Shown piece after piece: positions 1 through 11,567 of a DNA stretch of 64,000 nt. Source of the DNA: Desmodus rotundus (Eukaryota; Chordata; Mammalia; Chiroptera; Phyllostomidae); NCBI RefSeq assembly GCF_022682495.2, contig NC_071389.1, forward strand, positions 43,910,239 through 43,974,238, in the 5' to 3' direction. The notes beneath the pieces are model-generated. The model made no database searches. It saw only the letters and a list, made by a program, of their open reading frames with translations, and was not told the origin of the DNA. A program made the translations under genes and the position numbers. Each line of letters begins with the position of its first letter. The stretch's first letter is position 1.

Positions 1-249
1 CACCAGAGTACGTGAAAATGCCACGTTACTTAAGGCATCCATTCTGAGTCTGAATCATGGGAGATGTTCCATCGAGTGGGACAGCTCTGCCCTGCAGAGG
101 AGATTTGCACACCAGGGTGCTGGAAAACCTAGGTGACTCTTGAAGTGTCTTTGCACCCTGAGAGTCCATAATCCTCTGGAAACACGTATCTTATGCTAAT
201 CCCGGTTCATAGACCCCATTTGTCCATGGCCTCTTGTGGTGCCGCGTGA

Positions 250-620
250 CACTGACACGTGCCTCATTCCTTCACTTAAATACGGTTTGAGCATTCATCA
301 CATGCTAAGCAATGTAAGAAGACATGAAGACAATGCACATGATCCGTGATCTCAAAAAGTCTGCAATCCAGTTGAAGAGACATGACATGAAAGCAGAACA
401 ACTTAAACAGCCATAGAAATAAGACTGGTTACAAAGCCTAAATACGAAAAATCGAAGGGGTGAGCCAGAGAGGAAATGCTTCCGGAGCTCAGAGAAAGAG
501 AAACCACTGTGGGCTAATGGAATCAGGGAAGGCTCCGTGGAAAAGATAAAGCTGGGCCTCAACAGATGGGAAGGATTTACGGTTACAGAAAAGAAGGATG
601 GTACTTCAGGTACAGGCTGT
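250..620 (+). repeat. Possible ancient mammalian interspersed repeat, family unassigned
   Basis: The order of phrases (gagcattcatcacatgctaagcaatg, then atcagggaaggctccgtgg, then gctgggcctcaacagatggg) resembles a very old mammalian repeat whose copies read 'tgtgccaggcactgtgctagg ... gatcagggaaggcttc ... gagctgggccttgaaggatggg'. Similarity is patchy and I cannot name the family. No coding potential is evident. Confidence 0.3.
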
Positions 621-2223
621 GACTCGAAACCTATCATCTAGTGAAAGGCTGTATTTATAGTCAACATATGCAAATTATTTTTGGAGACATTCATCTTAAG
701 TGGATACATGTATAAGAACAAGTAGTAGCCACTCTCAAATGTGTCTTTTGTTATACATACATTAAAAAGGAACCTCATGCAAGCAGTTTTACACACCCTG
801 TGAAAAGTTGCTTTGACCATTTCAACCAGGTAGTATTCCAAGCACTTCTGCAGTAAAGGAATCAGCCCTAAATTCAATCAGGTACCTAAGAAACAAAAGC
901 TGCCTCTAGGATAGAATATTCAAGTGAACTCTTTAGGAAAAACTACCTGCTCCACTACTCAGCAACATGTCTTCAAGCACTGGATTGATTTATGCTTCCA
1001 GTGTTCTCCGAGTTTCCATAACTTCAGGGCATCTACATAAATATGTCCTATGACAAATACATACCACTGCATAAGTATAATATAACCAGTAACATCATAT
1101 GCACGTGTAAATATGCTGATAGAGTTAATATTTATGTATGAAGAGAGATGATACCAAATTTCACCCTTAATTTAAAAGTGAATTATCACTTTTCAGTACA
1201 CTCTCTAAAACAAGCTCCTGGATCCCTGACATCATTATTTTTTTAATATTAATGAAGGACAGCTAAACTGACTTTAAGCCCAGCATTATTTCTTCTTGCC
1301 TGCAAAAACATGTGTAAATAGAATGGTAAATATTTTGAAATTAATATGATGATGAGTCACACCACTTGGGTACACATTAAAGGGGTCAGCAGAAGCAAAT
1401 GTCAACCTTGGTAGTTGTCCTCGGAATATCAGAAGGGTGATATAACTCTGCTTTGTCTGCTGTAGAAGGGTTAAAATAAAATGTGGTTCCAAAGGAACCC
1501 AGTCCATTTCTGGATGAGTTCGTGACATTTCCAATCCCACCCTTCAGGTTTGCTCTCCGCAGACCAATCGTGACTGAGTAGCAGGAACGTGCATGAGGAC
1601 AGAGCATCCCTTCTACCTTAAATCCCAGTCTGCGTTCTCTTTGGAGCCTACCTTTTTCTGTCCTGCCACTCATTCCCTAGGATGTTCTGAAATGTCTCTT
1701 CTGGGCTTTAAAAGTAGATACTCCATATTTTGACTAGTACACCAACAGCAGGAGCAATTTGGTGGAAGTGTGTGTTTCAATAAAATATGTGTAGAATTAC
1801 GTTTTAAATTTCACTCAACACATTTTTGTTCTTGGGAATTCCTTTGTTCTTCTGCCATTAAACTAAAACATTGATGTTTGGGGAAAAACAAGCTCTGAAA
1901 CCCCTAAAGTAATAATCTTGAAAATCTACAAATGTTTTGTTTTGTTGGTATGGTTGTTTGCTTTTTGAAAGAGAGAAAGGGTTTCTTTTTTAAAAGTAGG
2001 AGCACAAAGTTCTCAGAGCATAAAGTCCATATCAAAACAACAGCATTGGGAAGAAGGCCCAGTTAGAGAAGATCCGTGTTTGAAAGTTAGTCTGAAGAAA
2101 GATTTGAGGATGGAAAGGAAAGCGATGAAGTCAACCGCCAAGTGAGTCTCTGAGAAGGAAGCCTGCCCTCTGGCCCCTCAGGCTCAGCCCTGCATGGAGT
2201 GACAGCAAGAACCTCAGCTAGGT
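621..2223. other. Unassigned AT-rich sequence
   Basis: I recognise no gene or repeat here. Short ORFs on the minus strand at 638-877 and 1286-1673 show no family motif and look like chance openings. Confidence 0.5.
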
Positions 2224-2280
2224 TTGGGGGATTCTAGGAACAGAGAGCTGTACTTTGCCTCCTGGGTAGAACCTGGAGAG

Positions 2281-2658
2281 ATGGAAAGTTTCATAAAGCA
2301 AACCTCTGTACCAGAAATATGTAGCAACAATTCAACAGAAACTCAACTAGCTGTGGGAAGAAAGAACCTGTCATGGTTCTCCAAGGCTTCCTTGACCCCA
2401 GAAGTTGTGTCAGGAAGGCCGGTTGGACTGAAGGACAAGGATGTACCACAAACAGGGCCTGTACAAGCTGGAAGCCACGGTAGGACCCTGGATGCTGAAA
2501 CAGATGCACGAGTGACTAATGTCTACCAGAGACAAAAGATTGTCATAGACCAGATTCTTCCTTTTCCTTATTATGGCAAACTTAATCTCTTTGATGTCAT
2601 CGTAAGGAGAAGAAGGAAGGCTGGAAACCTAAATTTGGATGAGCTTACATTGAAATAA
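2281..2658 (+). other. Unexplained 125-codon ORF, coding status doubtful
   Basis: From ATG at 2281 the frame is open for 125 codons to TAA at 2656-2658, beginning MESFIKQTSVPE and ending NLNLDELTLK. It can be extended upstream to 2224 only without an ATG. The start context is favourable for a vertebrate, with G at -3 and G at +4. An AATAAA hexamer lies at 2931-2936. No domain, signal peptide or membrane segment is visible; a basic RRRRK run is near the C-terminus. I do not recognise the product and no repeat explains the frame. An ORF this long can arise by chance in 64 kb of non-coding DNA, so this is a candidate only; it could also be a terminal exon. Confidence 0.15.
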
Positions 2659-2965
2659 TCACTATATGATTAGTGGGAGACAGAAGCACTTAGGAAAGAA
2701 CTTTCAAAAGCTCCCACCATCTTATACACCATCCTACCTACACCCATACCCATGTAACTGATTTCCCTCCAATGACCATGGGAAATGTTTATGCTTCTCT
2801 CTAAAGTCTAGTTCCCTGGTTGTGTACTGGATCCTACCCTCTCTCATCTTTTCAAGAATAATGCTCCAGCAATCATCTTTCTCCTGTTATCATCAATTTC
2901 TCATTCTGTTCGAGGTCATTTCCATAAGCAAATAAAAATGTTATAGTATAAGGAACAGTTCCACG

Positions 2966-3525
2966 TGTGGGAAATGCAGCCCAGCCCCCACTCAGAAAAG
3001 CCAGTGGGTGCGAGGTCCAGCACACAGGACCCACTCCCACAGACAGGTTCTCCCACGGGGAATCAGGCCTGCATTGTACCTAGGCTGCTATGAGACTTGC
3101 TTTTGCTAAAACTCCCTCACCCTGAATTGAGGCAGCAAATGCTTACCGAGTATCTAACTTCCTAAAGTCCATGCTAAACCTCTCAAGTATGGAGTGTAAC
3201 CAGTTCAACCACTTTCCCCCTCGATCTGATTACTTCTCTTTGAAGTAATTAGTAACATTCTTTCCTTTGTTGTCTGTAAAAGGTAATCACGTACAGCGAA
3301 CCTGTGCATAGTAAATGAGGACCATCTTCCATGTAATGTACCCAGAAAAGCAATAAAAGCCTGTCCAGGCAGGGGTCAGGATCTCTCTCTGGCCCTCTTA
3401 CCCTCTCTCTCACTTAGAGAGTGGCCATGCCGTCCCTTTTTCTCCACAGGATTTCTGTAGTCCATGTGAATTTGTCCATTGCTGCCACAACACACGGATC
3501 CCACAGGCCGCCAGGATCCACATCA
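2966..3525 (+). mobile_element. ERV-type solo LTR
   Basis: The segment starts with TG (tgtgggaaatgcagcccag) and has an AATAAAAGCC polyadenylation signal near 3352, followed by a T/C-rich stretch (ctctctctggccctcttacc) typical of a retroviral R-U5 region. It ends around ccaggatccaca. Upstream is G/C-richer than the surroundings, as expected for U3. No gag, pol or env-like reading frame flanks it, so it looks like a solo LTR left by recombination. I could not find a convincing target-site duplication, so the 3' boundary is uncertain by tens of bases. Family not named; a class II-like ERV is a guess. Confidence 0.5.
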
Positions 3526-3599
3526 CTATACTTACTTTCATCTTTTAAAAAAGCCCTCCCTTGCTAAATGAGATATTTGCATAACACTAGAATGTTACC

Positions 3600-4606
3600 C
3601 CACAGATTTTTTTTTTTTTTTTACAAATTACAAAACAGAGAAGGTAGTTTACAATAGAGAAATCTGGCAATCACCATTTTCACTAAGAGACCAAATTTAG
3701 TATCACTGTTGTGGACAACCTAATATCCTGTGCCTCCCGGCGGGATATAATATGAAGTATACAATATAACAGAAGACGTTCTTGCAAAAAGTGTTTAAAC
3801 TGAATTTAATTAAGCCTCTATACTTACTTTCCAGGTAACAGGATATATATAGGTGGAAGAGAAACAAGCTAAAGTCTACAATGAACCATTAGAAAAATCC
3901 AGAATATGTGATATTCCATAGAAGAACAGGCCTGGACTTTTGAAAAATAAAAATCATGTGTGATAAAAAGGCAAGAGGACTTTTCTATTAATAAATACTA
4001 AAGAGACATAACAACAGAAATATATGAATCTTTTTTTCTTTTTTTTTAATCCTCACCTGAGGATTTTTTTTTTCACTGCTTTTAGGGAGAGAGGAAGGGA
4101 GAGAGGAGGGGAGAGAGAGAAACTTCAACATGAGAGAGAAATATCGATTGGCTACCTCCCCAATGTGCCCCCCCACCAGGGATGAACCCACAACCCAGGT
4201 ATGTGTCCTAATTGGGGATCAAACCTGCAATCTTTTCGCTACTGGATGATGTTCCAACCAACTGAGCCACACAAGCCAGGGCAATATGTGAATCTTGATT
4301 GGCTTCTGGATTTAAAAAATATATAAAAGAGATTTTGAGACACTTGGGAGAATGTGAATATGAATGGATATTAGATGATGTGAAATTATTATTAATTTTC
4401 TTGGGATATGAAATGAAATCTGATTAATAAAGTCTCATGATGTCTGCAACTCACTTTCAAATGGTTTAGCAACCCACTTAGAGAGAGAAAAAAATGGAGA
4501 AAGATATTAACAATTGGTGAATCTAGGTGAAGGATACATTATGGTTATTCATTGTATGATTCTTTCAACTTTTCTATAGGTTTGAAATTTTCTAAAGTAA
4601 AAGGTT
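3600..4606 (+). mobile_element. L1M (L1MB-like) 3'UTR, split by a VES SINE
   Basis: Phrases characteristic of the old L1M 3'UTR occur in order: acaaaacagagaaggtagtttacaat, cactgttgtggacaacctaat, agaaaaatccagaatatg, gacacttgggagaatgtgaatatg, catgatgtctgcaactcactttcaaatgg, and the terminal ttctataggtttgaaattttctaaagtaaaagg. The element is non-coding and 5'-truncated. The antisense SINE at 4033-4282 interrupts it and is flanked by duplicated target sequence. Confidence 0.65.
4033..4282 (-). mobile_element. VES SINE (older subfamily), antisense
   Basis: On the minus strand it reads from ccctggcttgtgtggctcag, through the B-box region, to a CTCTCTCTCC pyrimidine tract and an A-rich tail (T-rich on plus). 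It contains a cgat-type core near 4144 rather than the cacattgatg core of younger copies. Direct repeats aatat[a/g]tgaatctt at 4019-4032 and 4283-4296 are the target-site duplication (14 bp, one mismatch). Confidence 0.85.
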
Positions 4607-4639
4607 TTCTTTTTTCAAGGTAACTCATGCTCCATGTCT

Positions 4640-5554
4640 CCAATGCCCTTCAAAATTTTCTTAGAAAAAAATTGTCTATACTCAAAGTTTCCATTTCCTC
4701 TTTTTCTGTACTTTCTTAATTTTCTCCAAAGAGGCTAACTCCCATCTCTTCACCAAAACAGATCTTGGCAAGGTTACCAAAGACATTCACACAGACAAAT
4801 CCAATGAACAATTCTCACTTCTCATCTTATTCAACCTGTCAGTGATGTTCGACACACTTGATCATTCTCTCCCCTTGAAACACTTTTTTTACTTGACTAC
4901 GACATCATTCTCTCTTGATTTTCCTCCTACTGCACTGACTGCCCCTTCTACTCTTCTTTGGTGGAATCAACTCATCTCCCCAATCTCTATCACTGGAGTC
5001 CCCCAAGGTCCCTGTCTAGGTTTTCTGTCTAGGCTCCTTCTCTTGATGATGTTATATAGTCCCTGGTCTATAAACACCATCTATATAACACTGTATGGAC
5101 TTCTATCTTGAACTCCAATGCTCTTACACCAAATACCTGTTCAACATCTCAGCTTGAATGCCTAGTAGGCATTTCAGACTTAACACTTAACATTCATACT
5201 TGATTGAACTCCTGATAGACCCCAAACCAATCATCATGAACCCGCTCCTCACAGTCTTCCACAGCTCAGTAAGTGGCAACTCCATTCTTCTAGTTGCTCA
5301 AGTCAAAACCTTGGAGTCACCTGTTCATTCCTCTCTTTTGCTCCCGTTTCCAATTCTTCAACATATCTTGTTGGCTTTATCCTCAAAGTAGACACTGGGT
5401 CTTACACTTCTTACTATCTCTACTACTACCACTATAGTCCAAGCCACCACTTCTCTTATCTGGCCTATTGTGGTAAACTTCTCAATGGTCTCTTTCCTTT
5501 ACTTTTGTCTTCTCTATTTTATCCTACAAAAAATCAGCCAAAGTTAGTCTTTTA
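4640..5554 (+). mobile_element. LINE L2 reverse-transcriptase region, segment 1
   Basis: Translation shows decayed pieces of a CR1-clade/L2 reverse transcriptase: a remnant of the (D)LS(A)AFDT-like motif (FDTLDHSL near 4848-4871), GVPQGP near 4996-5013, and the NSILLVAQVKTLES block near 5277-5320. In L2 the GVPQGS block precedes the YADD catalytic motif; the equivalent here has lost YADD. Frame changes and stops make it non-functional. The copy resumes at 6515 and again at 8313 after two LINE insertions. Confidence 0.75.
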
Positions 5555-6499
5555 TTTATTTTAAATTGTTTAATTTTTTATTGTTGTTCAAGTACAGTTG
5601 TTCCCATTTTCCTCCCACCACTCCCCACTGCCCCACAGATCCCCACCTCCCACCCTCGATCCTACCCCCTTTGACTTTGTCCAGGTGTCCTTGATGATCC
5701 TTCCCCTTTCCCCCCCACTGTTAGTCCCTCCCCAGCCCCCCTCCGGTTACTGTCAGTTTGTTCATTTCAATGTCTCTGGTTATATTTTGCTTGTTTGTTT
5801 GTTTTGTTTAGGTTCCACTTATAGGTGAGATCATATGGTATCTGTCTTTCACTGACTGGCTTATTTCACTTGGCATAATGCTTTCCAGTTCCATCCATAC
5901 TGTCACGAAGGGGAGGAGCTCCTTCTTTCTGCTGCATAGTATTCCATTGTGTAAATGTACCACAGTTTTTTGATCCACTCATTTACTAATGGACACTTAG
6001 GTTGCTTCCAACACTTGGCTATTGTAAATTGTGCTGCTATGAACATTGGGGTGCATAGGTTCTTTGGGATTGGTGTTTCAGGATTCTTAGGGTATAATCC
6101 AAGCAGTGGAATTGCTGGGTCAAAAGACAGTTCCATTTTTAGTTTCTTGAGGAAATTCCATACTGTTTTCCACAGTGGCTATACCAGTTTGCATTCCCAC
6201 CAACAGTGTACTAGGGTTCCCTTTTCTCCACAACCTTGCCAGCACTTGTTGTTTATTGATTTGTTAATGATGGCCAATCTCACCAGTGTGAAGTGGTATC
6301 TCACTTCATGGCTAGTGATGCTGAGCATCCTTTCATATGTCTCTGGGCCCTCTGTATATCCTCCTTTGAGAAGTGTCTGTTCAGGTCCTTTGCCCATTTT
6401 TTAATTGGATTTCTTGTCTTCCTGGAATGGAGTTGTATGAGTTCTTTATATATATTTGCAAATGATACCTTGGACAAGAGTTTGATCTCCAACATATAC
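5555..6499 (-). mobile_element. 5'-truncated L1: ORF2 C-terminus plus 3'UTR, antisense
   Basis: Read on the minus strand the element carries the L1 ORF2p C-terminal region: [20 protein letters not shown] (near 6400), a zinc-knuckle-like C(WQG)[34 protein letters not shown], and [13 protein letters not shown]. The frame is broken by a frameshift near 5903-5925 and by others near 6140-6400. The aligned ORF2 stop is TTA on plus at 5808-5810, followed by about 250 bp of 3'UTR and an A-rich tail. Target-site duplication: aaagt[t/c]agtctttta at 5540-5554 and 6500-6514, one mismatch in 15. It inserted into the L2 copy. ORF2p normally supplies endonuclease and reverse transcriptase for target-primed reverse transcription; both domains are missing. 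Confidence 0.93.
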
Positions 6500-6514
6500 A
6501 AAGTCAGTCTTTTA

Positions 6515-6595
6515 AAATATGTCAGGTCATATCACTCCTCTCTCAAACCCCTCCAATGTGTTCTTTTCACTTAGAAAAAAAATGATAGTCTTTGT
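6515..6595 (+). mobile_element. LINE L2, segment 2
   Basis: The sequence ttttaaaatatgtcaggtca and tatcactcctctctcaaacccctccaatg matches the L2 stretch encoding the region after the reverse transcriptase core. It directly continues the L2 interrupted at 5554. Confidence 0.7.
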
Positions 6596-8312
6596 TGAAA
6601 GAAATTAAAGACCTAAATAAATGAAGACAAATAGATTAAAGAACTTTATATTGTCAGGATGTCAATATTCCCCCAAATCATCTACAGGTTCAATTCAATC
6701 ACTATCAAAATTCCACTTGGCCTTTTTTTTAGAAATTGACAAGCTAATCATAACATTCACAAGGAAATGAAGTTTTAAGGAACTCAGAATAGTCAAAACA
6801 ATCTTGAGGAAAAAAGAACAAAGTTCAAGGAATCACCTTTCCTGATTTCAAAACTTGCTATGAAACTACAGTGAATTAAGCTAGGATGGTACTGGCATAA
6901 GGATAAACAATGGAATTGTTTAAATTGAGAGTCCAGAAATAAATCATGGTCAACTGATGTTTGGCAAGGATGACAAAATAATTCAAAGGAGACATAAGAG
7001 TCTTTTCAACAAATGGTGCTAGGTCAACAGAATATCCACACACACAAATATGAAGTTGGAACCTTACCTCACATCATATACAAAAATGAATTCAAAACAG
7101 ATCATAGACCTAATTGTAAGAACTAAAACTCATTAAAAATATATACAAGCATGAATTTTCATGACTGTGGAGTAGGAAGTAGTTTATTAGATCTAATGCC
7201 AAAAGTGCCAAGTGACCAAAAAAATATAAGAAAAAGATAGAAAACTTAAGAAAATTTTAAGAGAATTTAAGAAAAAGTTTGGACTACATCCAAATTTAAA
7301 ACTTTTGCTCTTCAAAGACTACAATCAGAAAAGTAAAAAGACAACCCACAGAATGGGAGAAGATATTTCCAAATCACATATCTGATAAAAATCATATCTA
7401 ACATATGTAAAAGGCACTTATGATTCAACCATTTACAATCAATTTCAAGATGGGCAAAGGATTTGAATAAACACTTTTATTTTTCTACCAAGAAAATATA
7501 CAAATGGCCAATAAGCACATGAAAAGGTGCACAAAATCATTAGTCATTAGGAAAATGCAAATCAAAACCACCATGAGGCTCACAAACACTAGGGTGTCTG
7601 TAATTAAAAAGATGGAAAACAACAAGTGTTGACAAAGATCTGGAGAAACAGAAACACTCATTCAACATTGGTGGGAATCTAAAATGGTCACCCTCTTTAG
7701 AAAATTGGCTGACAGTTCTTCAAAAGGTTAAACATAGGGTTACTATATAACCCAGAAATTCCACTCCTAGATATGTATTCAAGGGAAATGAAAAAACATG
7801 TATACACGCAAAAACTTGTATGTGAATATTTATAGCCGCATTATTCATACTAGCCAAAAATAGAAACAACCTAAATGTTCACTATCTAATAAATAAATAT
7901 AAAACTGTGATATATATCTATAGAATGGAATGTTATTTGGACAGAAACAGGAATGAGGTACTGACACATGCTACAACATAGATGAACCTTGAAACCATTA
8001 TGCTAAGTGAAGAAGGCAGACACAAAAGATCACATATTGTATTATTTCATCATATATGAAATGTCAAGGATAAGTAAATCTATAGAGGCAGAAAGTAGAT
8101 GAGTGGTTGCCAGAAGCTGGGGACAGGCAGGAATGAGGGGTGACTGTTAATGGGTCTGGGGTTTCTTTATGAGGCAATGAAAGTATCCTGGAATTGGACA
8201 ATGGTGAATACAACACAGTAACTATTCTAAAAACCACTGAATCACACACTTTAAAAGGGTGAGTTTTATGGTATGCAATTATATCTCAATAAAGTTGTCT
8301 TGAAAAACACAA
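6596..8312 (+). mobile_element. L1M: 3' half of ORF2 and 3'UTR
   Basis: Long collinear match to old L1 ORF2. Landmarks include ggatggtactggcataagga, tcttttcaacaaatggtgct, ttggactacatccaaat, atgggagaagatatttccaa, ttaggaaaatgcaaatcaaaac, acattggtgggaatctaaaa and gcattattcatactagcc. It ends in the classic L1M 3' tail (gagacagaaagtagatgagtgg-like, then atctcaataaagttgtct). Many stops and indels; no intact frame. It lies inside the L2 copy, whose remaining sequence resumes at 8313. Confidence 0.9.
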
Positions 8313-8785
8313 AATTCTTACCTTGGCTTAAAAGATTTTTCATAATCTGGTTTTACCTCCTATCACTTTCACCACCTCCTCTTTGCTCCTCCCTTCTTGT
8401 CATTTCTCAGACACTCAACCACACTATTGCCACAGGGCTTTTAAACTTACTACTCCCTAAAGTAATAGCCTGGACTATTCTTCCTCCTCTAGACCTCTCA
8501 TCTCTGTAGAGTTCTCCTCAAATACTGCTTTTAGGATCCACATTATGTAAGTTCTCCGGAAATAACTCAACCACCCCCACTTCCAGCGCTCCCTACTGCT
8601 CATACTCTATTTCCGTTTTCTGAGCACTTTTCACTACCTGACATACTTATTTCTTTATTATCTGTCTGCCTATTTCAATAGAAGCTCCATGAAGTTAGGA
8701 TCTTGGTCTGTTCCATTTGCTGCTACTACTGTACCTCTAGAATTTATAACCGTGCAGGGCACGTAGCACGTGCTCAAGCTTACAC
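8313..8785 (+). mobile_element. LINE L2 3' end, segment 3
   Basis: Carries the L2 3' block (cacttttcactacctgacatacttatttc, ttattatctgtctgcc, aagctccatgaagttaggatcttggtctgttc, gtgcagggcacgtagcacgtgctcaa). This is the 3' terminus of the copy begun at 4640. Confidence 0.75.
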
Positions 8786-8789
8786 AAAT

Positions 8790-9525
8790 AACAAGTGCGC
8801 AGCAGTGTGTTTCCATTGGTAGACGCCCACTCTCAAGGTAGAAAGTCCCTGCTCCTAAGAAGACTGTTAATAGCTCCATTGGCACTGAGTGCCATAGAAG
8901 AAAGGCAATATACTAGTACAAGCAGGAGGAGTAATCCAAATTATTGGGATTAGACCTGGTAACAACTCTAATAGTATCTATAGTAGAAAGAGAAATATTC
9001 CAAATATTGGGATTAGAGATAGGAGTGTTTAAGTTGATGGGAATGAGATAAGAGACAATAAAACACACTCTGCCACTTTATAAAATCCCCCAAGCATCTC
9101 CTGATGGCCCTTTTATCTTTCTGGTGGCTTTCTCTGCTACATCGGGAAGGAGAAGTGAGGAGGCAGTGGTAGAGGATGATTGCCGAAAGGCCACATATGT
9201 AATTACACTGGGAGAAAGAAGCAAAGAGAAACTTTTACCCTCCAACATCCCAAGTCTTTTTCCTCTGCAAGCCCTGGAAATGGTGATATATGTTCTATGT
9301 GCATTGCTCCACAGAGACCATTATACTCATCACAGAACACACTCCATACCCTAAGCTGCTATCTAATCAATTACATCCCTTTGTTTATAGAAGGGGGCAA
9401 AAGATGGTGTGGGTGTGCAGAGCCACAACTATGCAATATAATTCAAAGACCTCTCGACAATGATCCTGGAACACTTGTGCACCCATATGCAAAAAAAAAA
9501 AATTTGATCCATCTCAAGCTATTTG
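8790..9525. other. Unassigned sequence
   Basis: No gene or repeat recognised. Overlapping short plus-strand ORFs at 9124-9354 and 9180-9539 show no recognisable motif. Confidence 0.5.
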
Positions 9526-9529
9526 CAAA

Positions 9530-9920
9530 ATTAGCTTAAAATCTCATAGAACAAAGTGTTAAACCCCAAACAATGATATTTCTAGAAGAAAACAAAGGAG
9601 AAAATATTGCTTATCTTGTATTAGCTAAATATTTCTTAGATATGACACCAAAAATACAACCCATAAAAGAAAAAAATTGGTAAGTTTGACTTCATCAAAA
9701 ATGTTATTTGAGAGATACTGTAATGGGAATGAATAAATACACACAAGCCACAGACTGGGAGAACATACCTGCAATTCATATATCTGATAAAGAACATGGA
9801 TTCAGAACATAGAAAGTACCCTCAAAAATACATTTACTGTACTCTCCCATACAATAAATGGGCAAAAGAGTTGAACAGATGTTTCACCAAAGAAGATACA
9901 CAGATGGCAGATAAACACAC
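9530..9920 (+). mobile_element. L1M ORF2 fragment, left part
   Basis: Old L1 ORF2 landmarks: gaagaaaacaaaggagaaaat, tttgacttcatcaaaa, ctgggagaacatacctgcaa, tcatatatctgataaagaac, aaatgggcaaaagagttgaacag and caccaaagaagatacacagatgg. The element is interrupted by the LTR at 9921-10319 and resumes at 10320. Confidence 0.88.
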
Positions 9921-10319
9921 TGTATTAGTTTTACAGAGCTGCCATAACAAAGCAATGCAGACTGCGTGGCATAAACAACAGAAACTTATTTCTCACGGTT
10001 CTGAAAGCAGGAAGTCCAAGATTAACAATCCTGTCACCAGCGTTGGTTTCCTCTGAGGCCTCTCTTCTTCGCTTGCCAGTGGCCACCTATTTGCTGCCTC
10101 TTTCTGTGGTCATCCCTCTGTGCATGTGTGCTTCTGGTGTGTCATCTTCTTAAAAGGACACCAGTCATATTAGATAAGGGACACACCCTAATGGCCTCAT
10201 TTTAACTTGATTGCCTCTTTAAAGATCTTATCTCCAAAAATGATTACATTCTGAGATATTTGGGGGTTGGGACTTGAACATACGAATTTGGGTGGGGGAC
10301 ACAATCAGGTACCACTACA
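9921..10319 (+). mobile_element. ERVL/MaLR-class solo LTR (MLT2-like)
   Basis: Bounded by TG at 9921 and CA at 10319, about 399 bp, with phrases typical of this LTR class: tgtattagttttacagagct, gccataacaaagc, aacagaaacttatttctcac, aggaagtccaagat, aaaggacaccagtcatatta, aatggcctcattttaacttg and ggggttgggacttgaacata. It sits within an L1M ORF2 with no internal ERV sequence, so it is a solo LTR. A clear 5-bp target duplication is not visible. The orientation given assumes an MLT2-like consensus; related LTRs read in the other direction, so orientation is uncertain. Confidence 0.7.
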
Positions 10320-11015
10320 AACCCATTATAATAGCTAAAATGAAAAGACTAATAACAAATCTTGATGAGATCTTGAGCAACTGGAATTCTCATACAGAGC
10401 TGGTACAAATGTAAAATTGTTTTCCTGTTTTCTAAAAAGTTAAAAACACCCCTACCCATGTGACCCAGGTTTTGCACTTCTAAGTATTCACCCAAGAGAA
10501 ATTGCAACATGTGTCCACACAAAGATGTACACTGAGGTCCGTACAGCTTTATCAGCAATATCCCAAAACTGGAAACGGTCAGAATGCTCACCAGCAGGTG
10601 AATGGATAAACTAACTGTGGTATATCCATACAATGAAATATTACTCAGCAATAAAGAAGAACAAATTATTGATACATACAACAAAATAGACTAATCTCAA
10701 AATAATTATGTTAAGTGAAATAAAGCCAGACACTCCCACCCAAAAAAGTATATACTGTTTGACTTCATTTATATAAAAGTCTTAAAAATGCTAACTGTTC
10801 TATAATAGCAGAAAGCACAGGGGTGGTTGCCTGGGGACAGAGGTGGAGGGCAATGAAGGGGCCAGAGAGGGTGAATTACAAGGAAGCACAAGGAAACTGT
10901 TGGGGGTGACAAATATATTCATAATATTGATTATAGTGATGCTTATGCAGGTATATACATATGTCAAAATTTATCAAATTGTACTACTTAAATAATATGC
11001 ATTTTATTTCATATC
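10320..11015 (+). mobile_element. L1M ORF2 end and 3'UTR, right part
   Basis: Continues the interrupted L1M: tctcatacagagctggtaca, gaatggataaactaactgtgg, tacaatgaaatattactcagc, then the L1M 3' tail (gggtggttgcctggggacag, gggggtgacaaatatattc, tcaaattgtactacttaaat). Stops in all frames. Confidence 0.88.
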
Positions 11016-11079
11016 AGTTTTACCTGAAGAAGCTTTGTATATATACACATAGTCCAAAGAACAAACCGTTCTGATATTG

Positions 11080-11567
11080 AATTAATGGCCTCCCAATTAC
11101 TTCATCTAAATCACCTTTTCCTATGCTGACCTGTTGTTCTTTGCTCTGCCCCCAGAATAAACTTCGAAAAACATATAATATTTCCATAACTCTCCTTCTT
11201 AAAAACTTCCATTGCTCCCCACTGAGTGTAGTTCTTAGGACAGTTTTCTTCATCTGATCTCAATTTGCTTTCTAGGCTCATCTTTATCTGGTTTCTTTCA
11301 GGCTTTTCTATACCCATCACAATACATTTCTCATTTAGTCTTTGAACACTCAGTTTCTTTTGCTTAGCATGTCCTTGCTCCTCCATGACCTGCTCCTACT
11401 TCTCAGCCTGGAAAATTTCTATTCAACCTTCAGGACCCAGTTCAAGCAGAACTTTTCCCATTTCTTCCAGACATGTTCTCGCTCCTATTGTTCTCACTCA
11501 TTGTTCGCAGGACTCTATACTTAATCTCGTTAGTAGCTTTTGTATTATAGAGCTTATTGCTATTTGT
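11080..11567 (+). mobile_element. LINE L2 fragment, left part
   Basis: Patchy but ordered L2 3'-region matches: aaaacttccattgctcccca, ttatctggtttctttcaggc, tcaggacccagttcaagcag, acttttcccatttcttccagac, tctatacttaatctcgttag and atagagcttattgctatttg. Interrupted by antisense L1 at 11568-11885 and finished at 11886-11990. Confidence 0.6.

Noticed and set aside
5955..6404. 149-codon plus-strand ORF
   Set aside because: It is the opposite-strand shadow of the L1 ORF2 C-terminus on the minus strand.
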